From contig NZ_MJBI02000009.1 in assembly GCF_002742385.2 (NCBI RefSeq), positions 1 to 56,025 of the forward strand: a stretch of 56,025 bases of DNA. Reading direction: 5' to 3'. Made by a program: the position numbers and the translations under genes. This document shows, piece by piece, positions 1 to 8,692 of this stretch. The DNA comes from Macrococcoides goetzii (lineage in GTDB: Bacteria > Bacillota > Bacilli > Staphylococcales > Staphylococcaceae). How positions within the stretch are numbered: the first letter of the stretch is position 1; each line of letters opens with the position of its first letter. A model generated the notes under the pieces. It was not told the DNA's origin. It was given only the letters and a program-made list of their open reading frames with translations, and ran no database searches.

Positions 1-89
1 CTAATAAAAAGAGTTTCTTTTGGTTACAGAAATTATAATAATTTAAAAAATAGAGTTTTATTATGTTCAAGATTATATTTACCTGAATC

Positions 90-130
90 AAAAAAAGAGT
101 TAAGCAACATAAAGTTGTCGCTTAATCTCT
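90..130 (-). terminator. Possible rho-independent terminator
   Basis: Reading the minus strand, an AGAG/TTAAGC stem with one bulged base (96-105 pairing with 120-130) is followed by a T-run complementary to the A-run at 90-96. It lies behind the surface-protein terminator and may act as a second stop or belong to a gene outside the window. Confidence 0.45.
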
Positions 131-165
131 AATTAGAGCATCAGTCCTATTTGACATAGAACCGT

Positions 166-204
166 AAAAATACGCTTAGGCTATAAGCTTAAGCGTATTT
201 TTTG
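166..204 (-). terminator. Terminator of the LPXTG gene
   Basis: The stem AAAAATACGCTTA / TAAGCGTATTTTT sits just past the stop codon of the surface-protein gene, with U-rich flanks on either strand. It is a convincing intrinsic terminator. Confidence 0.8.
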
Positions 205-207
205 TAA

Positions 208-1194
208 TTATTTCTTTCTCACTAAAACTGAACCTGCTAGTAGAAGTGCTGCGATATATCCAAATAATGAAGTTACTTCACCTGTTTCAGGTAGGGCTTT
301 TAATTGTTCTTTATCTGTTGAAGTCTGTCTCTCTTTGTCTGAATCTTTTTGTTTATCTTTAGTCGATTTTGTCTGTTTTGAAGTATTCGCTTTAGTTGAA
401 GCCTTCTTCTCTTTCTTATCTGTTGCATCTGCAGCTTCTGTCTGTGTTGCATCATCTATATCTTTAGACTTTTCAATCTTTGTCGTCACAAGTTCTCCAA
501 CATGTTTGTCTAGTGCTATATAGTATGCTTCTCCTTTAGCAGGCATGAATTTACCGGGTTTATCTGTGTGCTCTTGCTTGTCTTCATCTTTATTTCCATC
601 GACAGGTGGCTTTGGTGCTGGTGGTACTGGTGTATCATACCCGCCTCCTGTACTCGGTATCCCTGGATTTGATGGTGTCACTGGTGTTGGGGGCTGAGTT
701 CCAATATTATCATCCGTTGGAATATTCGGTCTTTCAGTTGTCACCGGCTCTGTTGGTTTTGTAACAGGAGCTGGAGCTGGTACAGGTTGCTCAGTAGTCG
801 GCCTTTCAGTCGTAACTGGTGGCTTTACACTTGGTTTGACAGTCTGATTATTCGTAGCAGGCTTTGTTGAAGTGCTCGTTGCATTAACTGGTTCTTTTGC
901 CGGCTTTTCAGTTACTTTATGATTCGTTTCATTCGTTTGAGATGTAACAATCGTCTTTTCAGTAGACTTTTTCTCAGTTGTCGGTGTTTCAGTCGTTCTT
1001 GCTTCTGTAGTAGGACGCTCTATAGTTGGTGTATCATTAGTAGATTGATTCATTTCAGTTGATACGATTTCAACAGTACTTGCTGGTTTATGTGTGATTT
1101 CATTAGCTTCTGCTGAGTTAATGTCTAATGCATTTAGACTTAACGTTAGAGCAGCTGTCGTTATAGCAAACGAATGTAGCTTTAGTTTACGCAT
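208..1194 (-). CDS. LPXTG-anchored, Thr/Pro-rich surface protein
   Basis: Predicted cell-wall-anchored protein of about 328 residues. The ATG at 1194 is preferred over an upstream frame start because GGAGGA lies just before it and a Sec signal peptide (KLKLHSFAITTAALTLSL) follows immediately. The body is low-complexity, with recurring TTERPTTE/PTTEKK units and a Pro-rich stretch (about residues 50-205), then a short compact section (FMPAKGEAYYIALDKHVGEL) and a Lys-rich tail. The C-terminus has the sorting motif LPETG, a hydrophobic segment and RKK. The repeats suggest a stalk that exposes the compact part. No adhesin domain is recognisable and the ligand is unknown. Confidence 0.88.
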   Translation of the reverse strand: MRKLKLHSFAITTAALTLSLNALDINSAEANEITHKPASTVEIVSTEMNQSTNDTPTIERPTTEARTTETPTTEKKSTEKTIVTSQTNETNHKVTEKPAKEPVNATSTSTKPATNNQTVKPSVKPPVTTERPTTEQPVPAPAPVTKPTEPVTTERPNIPTDDNIGTQPPTPVTPSNPGIPSTGGGYDTPVPPAPKPPVDGNKDEDKQEHTDKPGKFMPAKGEAYYIALDKHVGELVTTKIEKSKDIDDATQTEAADATDKKEKKASTKANTSKQTKSTKDKQKDSDKERQTSTDKEQLKALPETGEVTSLFGYIAALLLAGSVLVRKK

Positions 1195-1239
1195 TATACA
1201 TTCCTCCAAATTTCCAATTACGTTCATTATAAAGCACAT

Positions 1240-1413
1240 ATTTATTATTTTCTATTAAGTGAGCGTATTGTTACATATATTTAACATAGTATATATAACT
1301 GCAATAAATTTATAAAAGTTGATATAATAACATTAAAACATTTTTAATTTATAATATGATGTGATATATTAATTATATCGTATATACAAAATATACTTAG
1401 GAGTCTTTAAACT
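1240..1413. promoter_or_regulatory. Divergent intergenic region
   Basis: AT-rich gap between the surface-protein gene (minus) and the VOC gene (plus). It must carry both promoters, but no single promoter stands out. AGGAG at about 1400 serves the VOC gene. Confidence 0.4.
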
Positions 1414-2265
1414 ATGGAAGCAAAATATTTTTCGAACGACACGCATATCGGTGCAATCCATTTAAATGTAAATTTTATGGAGAACAGTTTAGTATTCTAC
1501 AACGAAATTTTAGGATTGAATGTTTTAGAGTCAACAGATCAACATGCAGTACTCGGCACTAGAAACCGTCCTTTAATTTATCTGTACCAGACGAATAAAA
1601 AAAGAGTAAAATCAGCAGGATTATTTCACTTTGCATTACTAGTACCATCTCGTGAAGCATTAGGTAATATCTTTTTCCATCTCATCAAAACGGGTTATCC
1701 GCTTTCTGGAGCAAGTAATCATGATGTATCTGAAGCGATCTATCTACAAGATCCAGAAGGTAATGGAATTGAAATTTATCGTGATGTGCCATCTTCAAAA
1801 TGGGAATTTGAAGAAAACGGCAATATCGTGATGGGTACAACTGAAATGGATTTTAGCGGTGTACTTGCTGCGAACAACAACCAGCCTTTTAAAGGTTTAC
1901 ATCCTGATACAATTATGGGACATATGCATCTATCTGTCATCGATCTCGATAATAGTATTGCTTTCTATGAGGATTTCTTCGGTATGGATGTTATGACTAA
2001 ATACGGGAATAGTGCTGCATTTCTATCAGCAGCTGGATATCATCATCATCTCGGCTTAAATACGTGGGATAAAGCGACTGAACAACCTGAACAAGATGCA
2101 CCGGGTATACGCCGTTTTGATATTCAGATGCCAAATGATGAAGATGTTGCCTATTTCAAAAAGTTATTGAACGAAAAAGGATTAACAATGCATAAAGACG
2201 GGAATTCTGAAGTTATAAAAGATCCAAATGGTATAGGAATCAGATTAATGATACGTCGTAATTAA
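1414..2265 (+). CDS. Two-domain VOC family protein (CatE-like ring-cleaving dioxygenase)
   Basis: A 283-residue protein with two vicinal-oxygen-chelate modules, roughly residues 11-125 and 165-280. Each starts with the usual metal-ligand histidine context (IGAIHLNV and MGHMHLSV) and ends with a xDPxGNGIE/DPNGIGIR strand. This matches the extradiol dioxygenase/glyoxalase superfamily and resembles CatE of bacilli; the substrate cannot be inferred. It lies 24 bases before a nitroreductase gene, so the two probably form an operon for aromatic or quinone detoxification (inference). Confidence 0.82.
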   Translation: MEAKYFSNDTHIGAIHLNVNFMENSLVFYNEILGLNVLESTDQHAVLGTRNRPLIYLYQTNKKRVKSAGLFHFALLVPSREALGNIFFHLIKTGYPLSGASNHDVSEAIYLQDPEGNGIEIYRDVPSSKWEFEENGNIVMGTTEMDFSGVLAANNNQPFKGLHPDTIMGHMHLSVIDLDNSIAFYEDFFGMDVMTKYGNSAAFLSAAGYHHHLGLNTWDKATEQPEQDAPGIRRFDIQMPNDEDVAYFKKLLNEKGLTMHKDGNSEVIKDPNGIGIRLMIRRN

Positions 2266-2289
2266 TTTAAAATAAAAGGAGAAATGACA

Positions 2290-2913
2290 ATGAGTTTATT
2301 TAAAAAAGATTTAGCAAAAAGTTTTGAAGAGGCAATCGAAAACAGACGTTCAATTTATCACATCGAACCAAAATCACCAATTTCTGACGAAGAAATCGAA
2401 AAAATTATTTCTGACACAGTAAAACATGTACCATCAGCGTTCAACTCACAAAGTACACGTGTTGTTCTTTTATTAAATGATCAACATAAAAAATTATGGG
2501 ATATCACTAAAGACAGCTTAAAAGAATTAATGGGTCCAGACCGTGATTTCAGTGAAACTGAACAAAAAATCAATAGCTTTAAAGCTGGTTACGGTACTGT
2601 ATTATATTACATCGATACAAAAGTAACTGAAGGATTACAAGAAAAATTCGCAGCTTATGCTCCGAAATTCCCTGTATGGGCACAACAATCAAATGCAATG
2701 CACCAATTTGCAATCTGGACAGCGTTTGCCAATAAAGGATTAGGTGCATCATTACAACATTATGATGGCGTAATCGATGAAAAAGTAGCAAGTGAATTCG
2801 ATATTCCTGCAACTTGGGAACTTGTTGCGCAAATGCCGTTCGGTTCAGTTGGTTCAGAAGCTGGTCCAAAAGACTTCCAACCTGTAGAAAACCGCTTTAT
2901 CGTAAAAAAATAA
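2290..2913 (+). CDS. Nitroreductase family FMN oxidoreductase
   Basis: A 207-residue protein with the nitroreductase opening SFEEAIENRRSIYHIEPK and HVPSAFNSQSTRVVLL for FMN phosphate/ring binding, plus the HQFAIWTAFANKGLGASLQHY segment region typical of the short HBN/YdfN-like branch. I chose the ATG at 2290 over 2284 because AAAAGGAG is then eight bases upstream. These enzymes use NAD(P)H to reduce nitro compounds or quinones. It is probably co-transcribed with the VOC dioxygenase. Confidence 0.85.
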   Translation: MSLFKKDLAKSFEEAIENRRSIYHIEPKSPISDEEIEKIISDTVKHVPSAFNSQSTRVVLLLNDQHKKLWDITKDSLKELMGPDRDFSETEQKINSFKAGYGTVLYYIDTKVTEGLQEKFAAYAPKFPVWAQQSNAMHQFAIWTAFANKGLGASLQHYDGVIDEKVASEFDIPATWELVAQMPFGSVGSEAGPKDFQPVENRFIVKK

Positions 2914-2921
2914 TAAGCATT

Positions 2922-2960
2922 AAAAAAGGTCATTGAAATATTATTTCAATGACCTTTTTT
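2922..2960. terminator. Bidirectional terminator
   Basis: A perfect 18-19-bp inverted repeat (AAAAAAGGTCATTGAAAT and its complement) has A/T tails on both sides and lies between the convergent nitroreductase and RpiR-type genes. Confidence 0.9.
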
Positions 2961-2970
2961 ATACTTAAAA

Positions 2971-3822
2971 TTACTGTGCGTCCTGAATATCTTCACGTGC
3001 ATTGTTAACGTTTGTTAAACTTTTAATTACTGCTTCACTTTGGATTGAACCAATTCTTAAGTATACCGCATCAATAATAGCCAGTTGCACAATTCGAACC
3101 GTCATCGTTCCAACTTTAATTTCATTTTCTTCTTTTGCCATAGCAAGGGCAATATCAGCCATGCGTAAAGCAGGTGACGGTACTTTTTGAGTAAGTAGGA
3201 TAATCGTAATCCTCTGTTTCTTTGCATACTTAATTACTTCAATAATTTCTTTACTTCTACCTGATGAAGTTATTGCAAATAATACATCACCCGGTTCAAA
3301 GTTTCCAAGCATTGAGACCGCAGTAAAAGAATCATTTGCAAGATGTGCAAGTTTATCAATTTGCGCAAGTTTAAGTCTGAAATCTTCTCCTACGACTTGT
3401 GCTATTCCTACTCCAAATATCATCATACGCTTCGCTTTAATGATTGCTTGTGCTGCATCATCGATTAATTTTGGTGATAATATCTTTTCTGTATTGTATA
3501 AAGCTTGAATTGAATTATTGAATACTTTTTCCTTTAACACTTCAACTGAATCTGTAAATTCTATCTTAGAAGGTTTTTTTTCAGTATCAATTGTATGTAA
3601 TTCTCTTGCAAGTTCTACTTTTACAACTTTGATTCCAGAGAGTCCTAGGCGCTTGCTGAATCGTACGATGGCAGCTTCACTCGTTCCTGCCAATTTTGCT
3701 ATCTCTTTAATTGGTAAATTCACAACTTTTACAGGTTGATCTATCATCAAATCTGCAATTCGTTTCTCAACCGGTGTGAATGTGTCGTACATTTGTGTAA
3801 TCTGGCCTAAAACGGAATACAT
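2971..3822 (-). CDS. MurR/RpiR family regulator with SIS domain
   Basis: A 283-residue transcription regulator. The N-terminal RpiR helix-turn-helix (about residues 1-75, AKLAGTSEAAIVRFSKRLGL) is followed by a SIS sugar-phosphate-binding domain (about 110-250, with FGVGIAQVV and FAITSSGRSKEIIEVIKYAK). The GGAGG before the start supports the ATG at 3822. Family members sense sugar phosphates. Next to sucrose genes, a fructose-phosphate-type effector is plausible but not proven, because scrR also lies in the cluster. Confidence 0.88.
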   Translation of the reverse strand: MYSVLGQITQMYDTFTPVEKRIADLMIDQPVKVVNLPIKEIAKLAGTSEAAIVRFSKRLGLSGIKVVKVELARELHTIDTEKKPSKIEFTDSVEVLKEKVFNNSIQALYNTEKILSPKLIDDAAQAIIKAKRMMIFGVGIAQVVGEDFRLKLAQIDKLAHLANDSFTAVSMLGNFEPGDVLFAITSSGRSKEIIEVIKYAKKQRITIILLTQKVPSPALRMADIALAMAKEENEIKVGTMTVRIVQLAIIDAVYLRIGSIQSEAVIKSLTNVNNAREDIQDAQ

Positions 3823-3974
3823 AGCTAATAACCTCCAAACTTTTCATTAAAAATAAGACAATATTACAAAATATTAATTTGAAATTAATACTTATATATA
3901 TTATATACTATATGTTCGGAATAATTTAAATAAATATTTTAATTTTTGATGAAAAATAATGCTTTTTATTAAAA

Positions 3975-4005
3975 AAAACTACAATTTTAGGAAAATCGTA
4001 GTTTT
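3975..4005 (-). terminator. Terminator of scrK
   Basis: The stem AAAACTACGATTTT/AAAATTGTAGTTTT (one mismatch) overlaps the scrK stop codon and is followed by a U-run on the minus strand. Confidence 0.8.
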
Positions 4006-4937
4006 AAGTCATTTATATTTGGTAAACTTTCGATGGCACCTTTGCCTGTTGTTGTGTATGCCCCTACTTGATTGGCAAATGCTAAAATATCGTAAGCATT
4101 TTCTTTTAGATAGCTAATTTGTTGTGTTTTATTTAACAATTGATAGATTACAGCACCAATAAAAGCATCTCCTGCGCCAGTCGTATCTTCAACAGTAACA
4201 ACTTCTCCTGGTGCGTGAACAGTATGATCTTTAAAATATACCGTTGCGCCTTTTGGACCTTCTGTATAGATGACCGCTTCTGTATGACCAATAAACAGAC
4301 TTTGAATCGCTTCGTTAACATCTTTGATACCTGTAATAAATTCCAGCTCTTCATCTGAAATTTTCAAAATATGTGCTTTCGGCATGAAAGTCTGAACCGT
4401 TTCTTTTAACAATGCTTTATCCGGCCACAGTGGAAATCTTAAATTCGGATCAAAGATGACTAAGCCACCTGCTTCATGGAACTTATCTATCAAAGCGATA
4501 TGTGTGTCTTTCATCGGTGAAGGAATCAAATCAACTGAAGAGAAATGCATAATGTCTTCCGGTTGTATTTGTTCCGGCAAATTTTCTGCTGTTCTTAACA
4601 TATCAGCTGAAGGATTTCGGTAAAATGAAAAATCACGTTCACCTTCGAGCGTTAAGCTTACAAATGCAAGTGCAGTATTTGCTTCGTTAGAGCGTGTAAT
4701 ATAAGATGTGTTAACCCCTGTATCTTCCAATGTATCGATGATTAAATCTCCGAATGCATCAACACCCAGTTGTGAAATTAAATAAGACTTTCCACCTAAC
4801 TTAGCGACACTTGCTGCAACGTTTGCAGGAGCTCCTCCTACTTTCGTTTCAAAAGATTTAACCTCTTTTAATTTCACGCCTTTTGTCTGAGGAATAAAGT
4901 CAATCAATGCTTCACCGATTGCAAATAATGCACTCAT
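3987..4937 (-). CDS. scrK: Fructokinase (PfkB/ribokinase family)
   Basis: A 316-residue PfkB-family sugar kinase. The N-terminal signature is KVGGAPANVAASVAKLGGKS (about 32-51), and the C-terminal ATP/anion-hole motif is DTTGAGDAFIGAV (about 250-262) with the catalytic Asp in GAGD. The start codon overlaps the scrB stop (ATGA), so translation is coupled. In the pathway scrB releases fructose from sucrose-6-phosphate and this enzyme phosphorylates it. No sucrose PTS transporter gene is visible nearby, so uptake must be encoded elsewhere. Confidence 0.9.
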   Translation of the reverse strand: MSALFAIGEALIDFIPQTKGVKLKEVKSFETKVGGAPANVAASVAKLGGKSYLISQLGVDAFGDLIIDTLEDTGVNTSYITRSNEANTALAFVSLTLEGERDFSFYRNPSADMLRTAENLPEQIQPEDIMHFSSVDLIPSPMKDTHIALIDKFHEAGGLVIFDPNLRFPLWPDKALLKETVQTFMPKAHILKISDEELEFITGIKDVNEAIQSLFIGHTEAVIYTEGPKGATVYFKDHTVHAPGEVVTVEDTTGAGDAFIGAVIYQLLNKTQQISYLKENAYDILAFANQVGAYTTTGKGAIESLPNINDLKLRFS

Positions 4938-6418
4938 TCGTTTGCCTCCTTAAGGTCATATTTTGTAAATTTAAAGTACACCTGACCTGATTCAGTCGAT
5001 GTGCGAATACCTTTAGCATCTTGAGATGTAAAGATACGTGTCGTCATCACTTTCTCTCCGTCATTGATAAAGATTTCTATAGACGAAGTATCAACGAATA
5101 TTTGTAATTGCTTTAAATCTTCATCTAATACAACTGAACGGCTATATCCATCAACACCTTCTGGTAATTGCCCACTATCAAATCTATCTAGCGTGATGCG
5201 TTTTTCTGCTTTATTATATGTAATCATCGTGCTTTCTTTTTTAGATACACGTAACTCTATATAAAATTCTGTCGAATCATTGTCAAGCACATCGACGATC
5301 AATTCATAGTGCGTCCCTTCATAAGGATGAAGTTTTACATTCTTTTTCGTAGCATAACCTTCTGCTGTTTCTACATTGCCACGTAATGTTCTAAGTGACT
5401 TCACCGGACGTTGACGTAACTTGTTATTCTCTATCGTTAACTCGCGTGGAATCGTTAAACAGTGTGCCCATCCTTCTTTATCGGTTGGATAGCCAGTATC
5501 AGGTAATCCCATCCATCCAATTAATACTCTGTTGCCATCTTTGTCGAGTGTTGTTTGAGGTGCATAGAAATCAAATCCGTGGTCCAGTTCTGTAAATTCA
5601 CCGTGTGTCATCTCGAATGTCTCTTTATCAAGTTGACCGAGCACATAGCCAGACTGATAAATGTTCCAGAACTGATCTTCATATTTATCAATGCCTTGCG
5701 GACAGAATAATAATACATCCGTATTATTCAATTCAAAATAATCCGGACACTCCCACATATATCCGAAGTCTGTATAGTCCGTTTTTAACTCAGAGATAAA
5801 TGTCCAGTGCTTTAAATCAATAGATTGATAAACAACGACTGTACCAGTCTCATCTGTTCTTTGTGCGCCAATCACGGCATAGTAGTATCCATTTTCAAAC
5901 CATACTTTCGGATCACGGAAATGGTCTGTATAGCCAGTTTGTGGACCACTGATAATCGGTGTTTCATCTTTTGTAATCGTGCCGTCTTTATGCATCGTTG
6001 CAATCATCTGATAAGGAATGCGCTCCCATGCATCTGTACGATGATTGCCCGTATAGATTAGTTTCAGCGTATCATCTACAACTAGTCCAGAGCCCGAATA
6101 AGCACCATGACTATCAAACTGAGTATCCGGACGTAGTGCAATTCCTGCATTTTTAAAAGTTGCAAGATCATCACTTACGGTATGATACCAGTACTTCAAA
6201 CCATGTACCGGTCCTAACGGAAACCATTGATAGAATAAATGATACTGACCGTTAAAATAAGCAAATCCATTCGGGTCGTTCAGTAATCCCGTTGGTGGCT
6301 GAATATGGAATAACTGTCTATGAGATGATTGTTTCGTCTGTTCTATTAATTTTAAATATTCGTCTTCTGGTAATGATTCTAATCTTTGATATCGTTCTTC
6401 TCGTGTCCATTCAATCAT
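4934..6418 (-). CDS. scrB: Sucrose-6-phosphate hydrolase (GH32)
   Basis: A 494-residue GH32 invertase. The N-terminal block HIQPPTGLLNDPNGFAY carries the nucleophile Asp (NDPN), FRDPKVW carries the RDP motif and MWECPDYF the acid/base Glu. A C-terminal beta-sandwich follows (about 350-490, DTSSIEIFINDGE). The frame is open to 6505, but the ATG at 6418 has AAAGGAG seven bases upstream and begins at the conserved MIEWTREERYQR. It cleaves sucrose-6-phosphate to glucose-6-phosphate and fructose and is coupled to scrK. Confidence 0.92.
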   Translation of the reverse strand: MIEWTREERYQRLESLPEDEYLKLIEQTKQSSHRQLFHIQPPTGLLNDPNGFAYFNGQYHLFYQWFPLGPVHGLKYWYHTVSDDLATFKNAGIALRPDTQFDSHGAYSGSGLVVDDTLKLIYTGNHRTDAWERIPYQMIATMHKDGTITKDETPIISGPQTGYTDHFRDPKVWFENGYYYAVIGAQRTDETGTVVVYQSIDLKHWTFISELKTDYTDFGYMWECPDYFELNNTDVLLFCPQGIDKYEDQFWNIYQSGYVLGQLDKETFEMTHGEFTELDHGFDFYAPQTTLDKDGNRVLIGWMGLPDTGYPTDKEGWAHCLTIPRELTIENNKLRQRPVKSLRTLRGNVETAEGYATKKNVKLHPYEGTHYELIVDVLDNDSTEFYIELRVSKKESTMITYNKAEKRITLDRFDSGQLPEGVDGYSRSVVLDEDLKQLQIFVDTSSIEIFINDGEKVMTTRIFTSQDAKGIRTSTESGQVYFKFTKYDLKEANE

Positions 6419-6434
6419 ATTTATACTCCTTTTT

Positions 6435-6446
6435 GGTACCGGTTCC
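6435..6446. promoter_or_regulatory. Candidate LacI-type operator upstream of scrB
   Basis: GGTACCGGTTCC is a near-palindrome with an ACCGGT centre in the short scrR-scrB gap, immediately upstream of the scrB ribosome binding site. LacI-family operators are typically palindromes with a central CG, so ScrR binding here is a reasonable inference. Confidence 0.4.
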
Positions 6447-6464
6447 ATTCTATTTAGTGTCATT

Positions 6465-7439
6465 TTATGCTTGTACTGCTTTTTTGTCAACGCTTTCTTT
6501 TTCATTTAATTCAAACGACATTTCCTGAAGTAACGGCACCTCTTTTTCGTCAATTAAATCCAGTATGGATTTAGCGGCTAACTCGCCTGTTTCAAAATAT
6601 GGAAATTTAATCGTCGTGATCATCGGTGTCACAATAGATGTCGTTTCATAACCGCCAAATCCAGTGATCGATAGTTGCTCAGGTACTCTTACTTTTTGTT
6701 GTTGCGCTGCTTTCAATACGCCGAGTGCAATATTATCTGTCGCACAAATAAGTGCATCATATTTTTCTACTAACTGCTTTGCAGCTTCTGTTGCGTCTTG
6801 AAGTTTAAAGGTCGTTTCATATAATGGGATGGTTTGCCCAAACCCTTTGATTACACCTTGTTTTCTTTTTTGGCCAACTGCGATATCCGTTTCAGGTACG
6901 CCTAGATAGGCGATATTTTGATATTTGAGATTTTTAAAATACTTACCGATCTTTATGCCTGCTGCGTAATCATTTTGAATAATTGAATGAATATGTGCAT
7001 CTTGCTGACCGATAAGCAGAAAAGGTTTATCTAAAGATTCGATGTGTTCAATATGTTCCTCTGTTAAAGTCGTAGCCAGCAGAATGATGCCATCAACTTT
7101 ACTCGTATGAAAAGTCTTGATTGCATTTAACTCTAAATCAATAGATAAATCTGTATTAGCAATTAAAGTTTGATAGTTTTGACTACGTAGCGTCGTTTCT
7201 ATACCAAGTAAAGTTTCATTAGAAGCATATGAGTTTAAACGAGGTACGATAACACCTATCATGTTCGTGCGCTTCGCTTTTAAACTTTGCGCAAACTGGT
7301 TAGGCTTGAAACCCGTTTCCTTCACGATTTTATCAATTTTCTGTCTTGTCTTATCGCTCACTGAACCACCGTTTAAATATCTTGAGACGGTGCTTTTTGA
7401 AACGCCAGCGAGATTTGCAATATCTAATATATTATTCAT
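6465..7439 (-). CDS. scrR: LacI family sucrose operon repressor
   Basis: A 324-residue LacI/GalR regulator. The DNA-binding head is NILDIANLAGVSKSTVSRYLNGG (first 25 residues, helix-turn-helix and hinge), followed by a periplasmic-binding-protein-like effector domain with IGVIVPRLNSYASNETLLGIE and the late FGGYETTSIVTPMITTIKFP segment. It is transcribed ahead of scrB and scrK in the same direction, so it probably represses its own operon and responds to a sucrose or fructose derivative (family knowledge plus context). Confidence 0.88.
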   Translation of the reverse strand: MNNILDIANLAGVSKSTVSRYLNGGSVSDKTRQKIDKIVKETGFKPNQFAQSLKAKRTNMIGVIVPRLNSYASNETLLGIETTLRSQNYQTLIANTDLSIDLELNAIKTFHTSKVDGIILLATTLTEEHIEHIESLDKPFLLIGQQDAHIHSIIQNDYAAGIKIGKYFKNLKYQNIAYLGVPETDIAVGQKRKQGVIKGFGQTIPLYETTFKLQDATEAAKQLVEKYDALICATDNIALGVLKAAQQQKVRVPEQLSITGFGGYETTSIVTPMITTIKFPYFETGELAAKSILDLIDEKEVPLLQEMSFELNEKESVDKKAVQA

Positions 7440-7537
7440 GCTGCCACCCCTTACATATTGACTTTATTTTAGCATGTTTTAGAAATTCGTGATATAAAGA
7501 GAGTGTATTGATCATTGAATATCTAACAGGAGACTAT

Positions 7538-8431
7538 ATGATTATCAAAACAAGACAACCTTCCTCTTCATTGCTTCAGTTACACCACCTCAAAGGACGC
7601 AGTAATCTCGATTTATCATATTATGAATTAGAATTAAAAGGCTATTACGGCGAGCAACTGCTTGATCGTATTATTAGTCGTGTAGATTTCGGAAATGCAT
7701 TAGTCATTCAGGATTTAAGATTGTTAGATGGTAAGACTGAACGACAGTTCGATACAATCGTTATCGTGAATCAAAGTGCATATATATTAGACGCGAAATA
7801 CTATACGAGGAATTCTCGTTATCAAGATGGCAAATTCTATCACGGATATAAAGAGATTGAAAAGCCTGATTTACAGATCAGCAGATCTGAAACTTTTTTA
7901 AGGAATTATATATGGAAGCAATTCGGCGTTAACTTTACAGTAGTGGGTTTTTTTGTATTTGTAAATAATAATGTGACGTTTAAAAATGACGGCAAACATC
8001 CACGTTTGTTACACGCAAACGAATTACAGTCATCATTTCATGAATTAAAGATGCATCCTGTTATGGAAGTTGACTATGATATTGCAGAATTGCTTGTGAA
8101 AGCACATCGATCAGAATCAATCCATAGTGTTGAACTGGATATTACAGAAGCTGTGTTTTTTAAAGGTCTGAAATGTCCGAAATGTGCTGTTGTGCAAGAC
8201 GTAGAATTTTCTAATCTGATAAAGATGCCATGCTGTCATGAAATTTATAGTTTTAATGATGTGATGCACTATGCACTGAAAGAATATTGTGCAATTCATA
8301 AAGTGGGCAGTGTGAAAGTTGGTAAATTTACGAAATTTGTTACGGGAAGTTCGGTGCGGAACTACAAAATTGAGCGGTTTATCAGGAAAAATTTAAAACG
8401 TACAGATAAAGAGGGTATATATCAAATTTGA
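7538..8431 (+). CDS. NERD-domain protein with C-terminal Cys-rich motif
   Basis: A 297-residue protein. AGGAG before the ATG at 7538 decides the start (the frame is open from 7508). Residues about 35-150 match the nuclease-related NERD domain: GYYGEQLLDRIIS, then LLDGKTERQFDTIVI and AYILDAKYY, giving the E...D...DAK pattern of a restriction-nuclease-like fold. A CPKC...PCCHE cluster near residues 215-240 may bind zinc. NERD proteins occur in staphylococci, but the function is not established. The gene is divergent from scrR. Confidence 0.75.
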   Translation: MIIKTRQPSSSLLQLHHLKGRSNLDLSYYELELKGYYGEQLLDRIISRVDFGNALVIQDLRLLDGKTERQFDTIVIVNQSAYILDAKYYTRNSRYQDGKFYHGYKEIEKPDLQISRSETFLRNYIWKQFGVNFTVVGFFVFVNNNVTFKNDGKHPRLLHANELQSSFHELKMHPVMEVDYDIAELLVKAHRSESIHSVELDITEAVFFKGLKCPKCAVVQDVEFSNLIKMPCCHEIYSFNDVMHYALKEYCAIHKVGSVKVGKFTKFVTGSSVRNYKIERFIRKNLKRTDKEGIYQI

Positions 8432-8452
8432 GTTGGATATTAATGGATATAG

Positions 8453-8650
8453 ATGCACACTTCTAGTTCATTGTGGGCACTTGTTTGAAGTTTTTTCCTG
8501 TTCGTGCACACTTCTGATTCCATGTGGGCATTTGTTTGAAGTTTTTTCCTGTTCGTGCACACTTCTAGTTTCATGTGGGCATTTGTTTGAAGTTTTTTCC
8601 TGTTCGTGCACACTTCTAGTTTCATGTGGGCATTTGTTTGTAATTTTTCC
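8453..8650. repeat. 51-bp tandem repeat, about four copies
   Basis: The TGTGGGC element recurs at 8472, 8523, 8574 and 8625, exactly 51 bases apart. Each unit contains TGCACAC and GTGGGCA, able to form a hairpin with one mismatch, and a TTTGAAGTTTTTTCCTG spacer. Copies differ by only a few bases. As 51 is a multiple of three, reading frames stay open through it on both strands, which does not indicate coding. Confidence 0.9.
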
Positions 8651-8660
8651 ACTAAATATC

Positions 8661-8692
8661 AAAAAAAACTAACCACTCTCTAGAGTGGTTAG
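8661..8692 (-). terminator. Terminator of tatC
   Basis: A perfect ten-base stem CTAACCACTC/GAGTGGTTAG with a TCTA loop overlaps the tatC stop codon and is followed on the minus strand by a run of eight T. Confidence 0.9.

Noticed and set aside
8453-8650. CRISPR array
   Set aside because: Units are contiguous and near-identical with no unique spacers, and there are no cas genes.
8433-8672. Open frames on both strands through the 51-bp repeats
   Set aside because: They are open only because 51 is divisible by three; the repetitive Cys/Phe-rich product, weak TTG start and absence of a ribosome binding site argue against coding.
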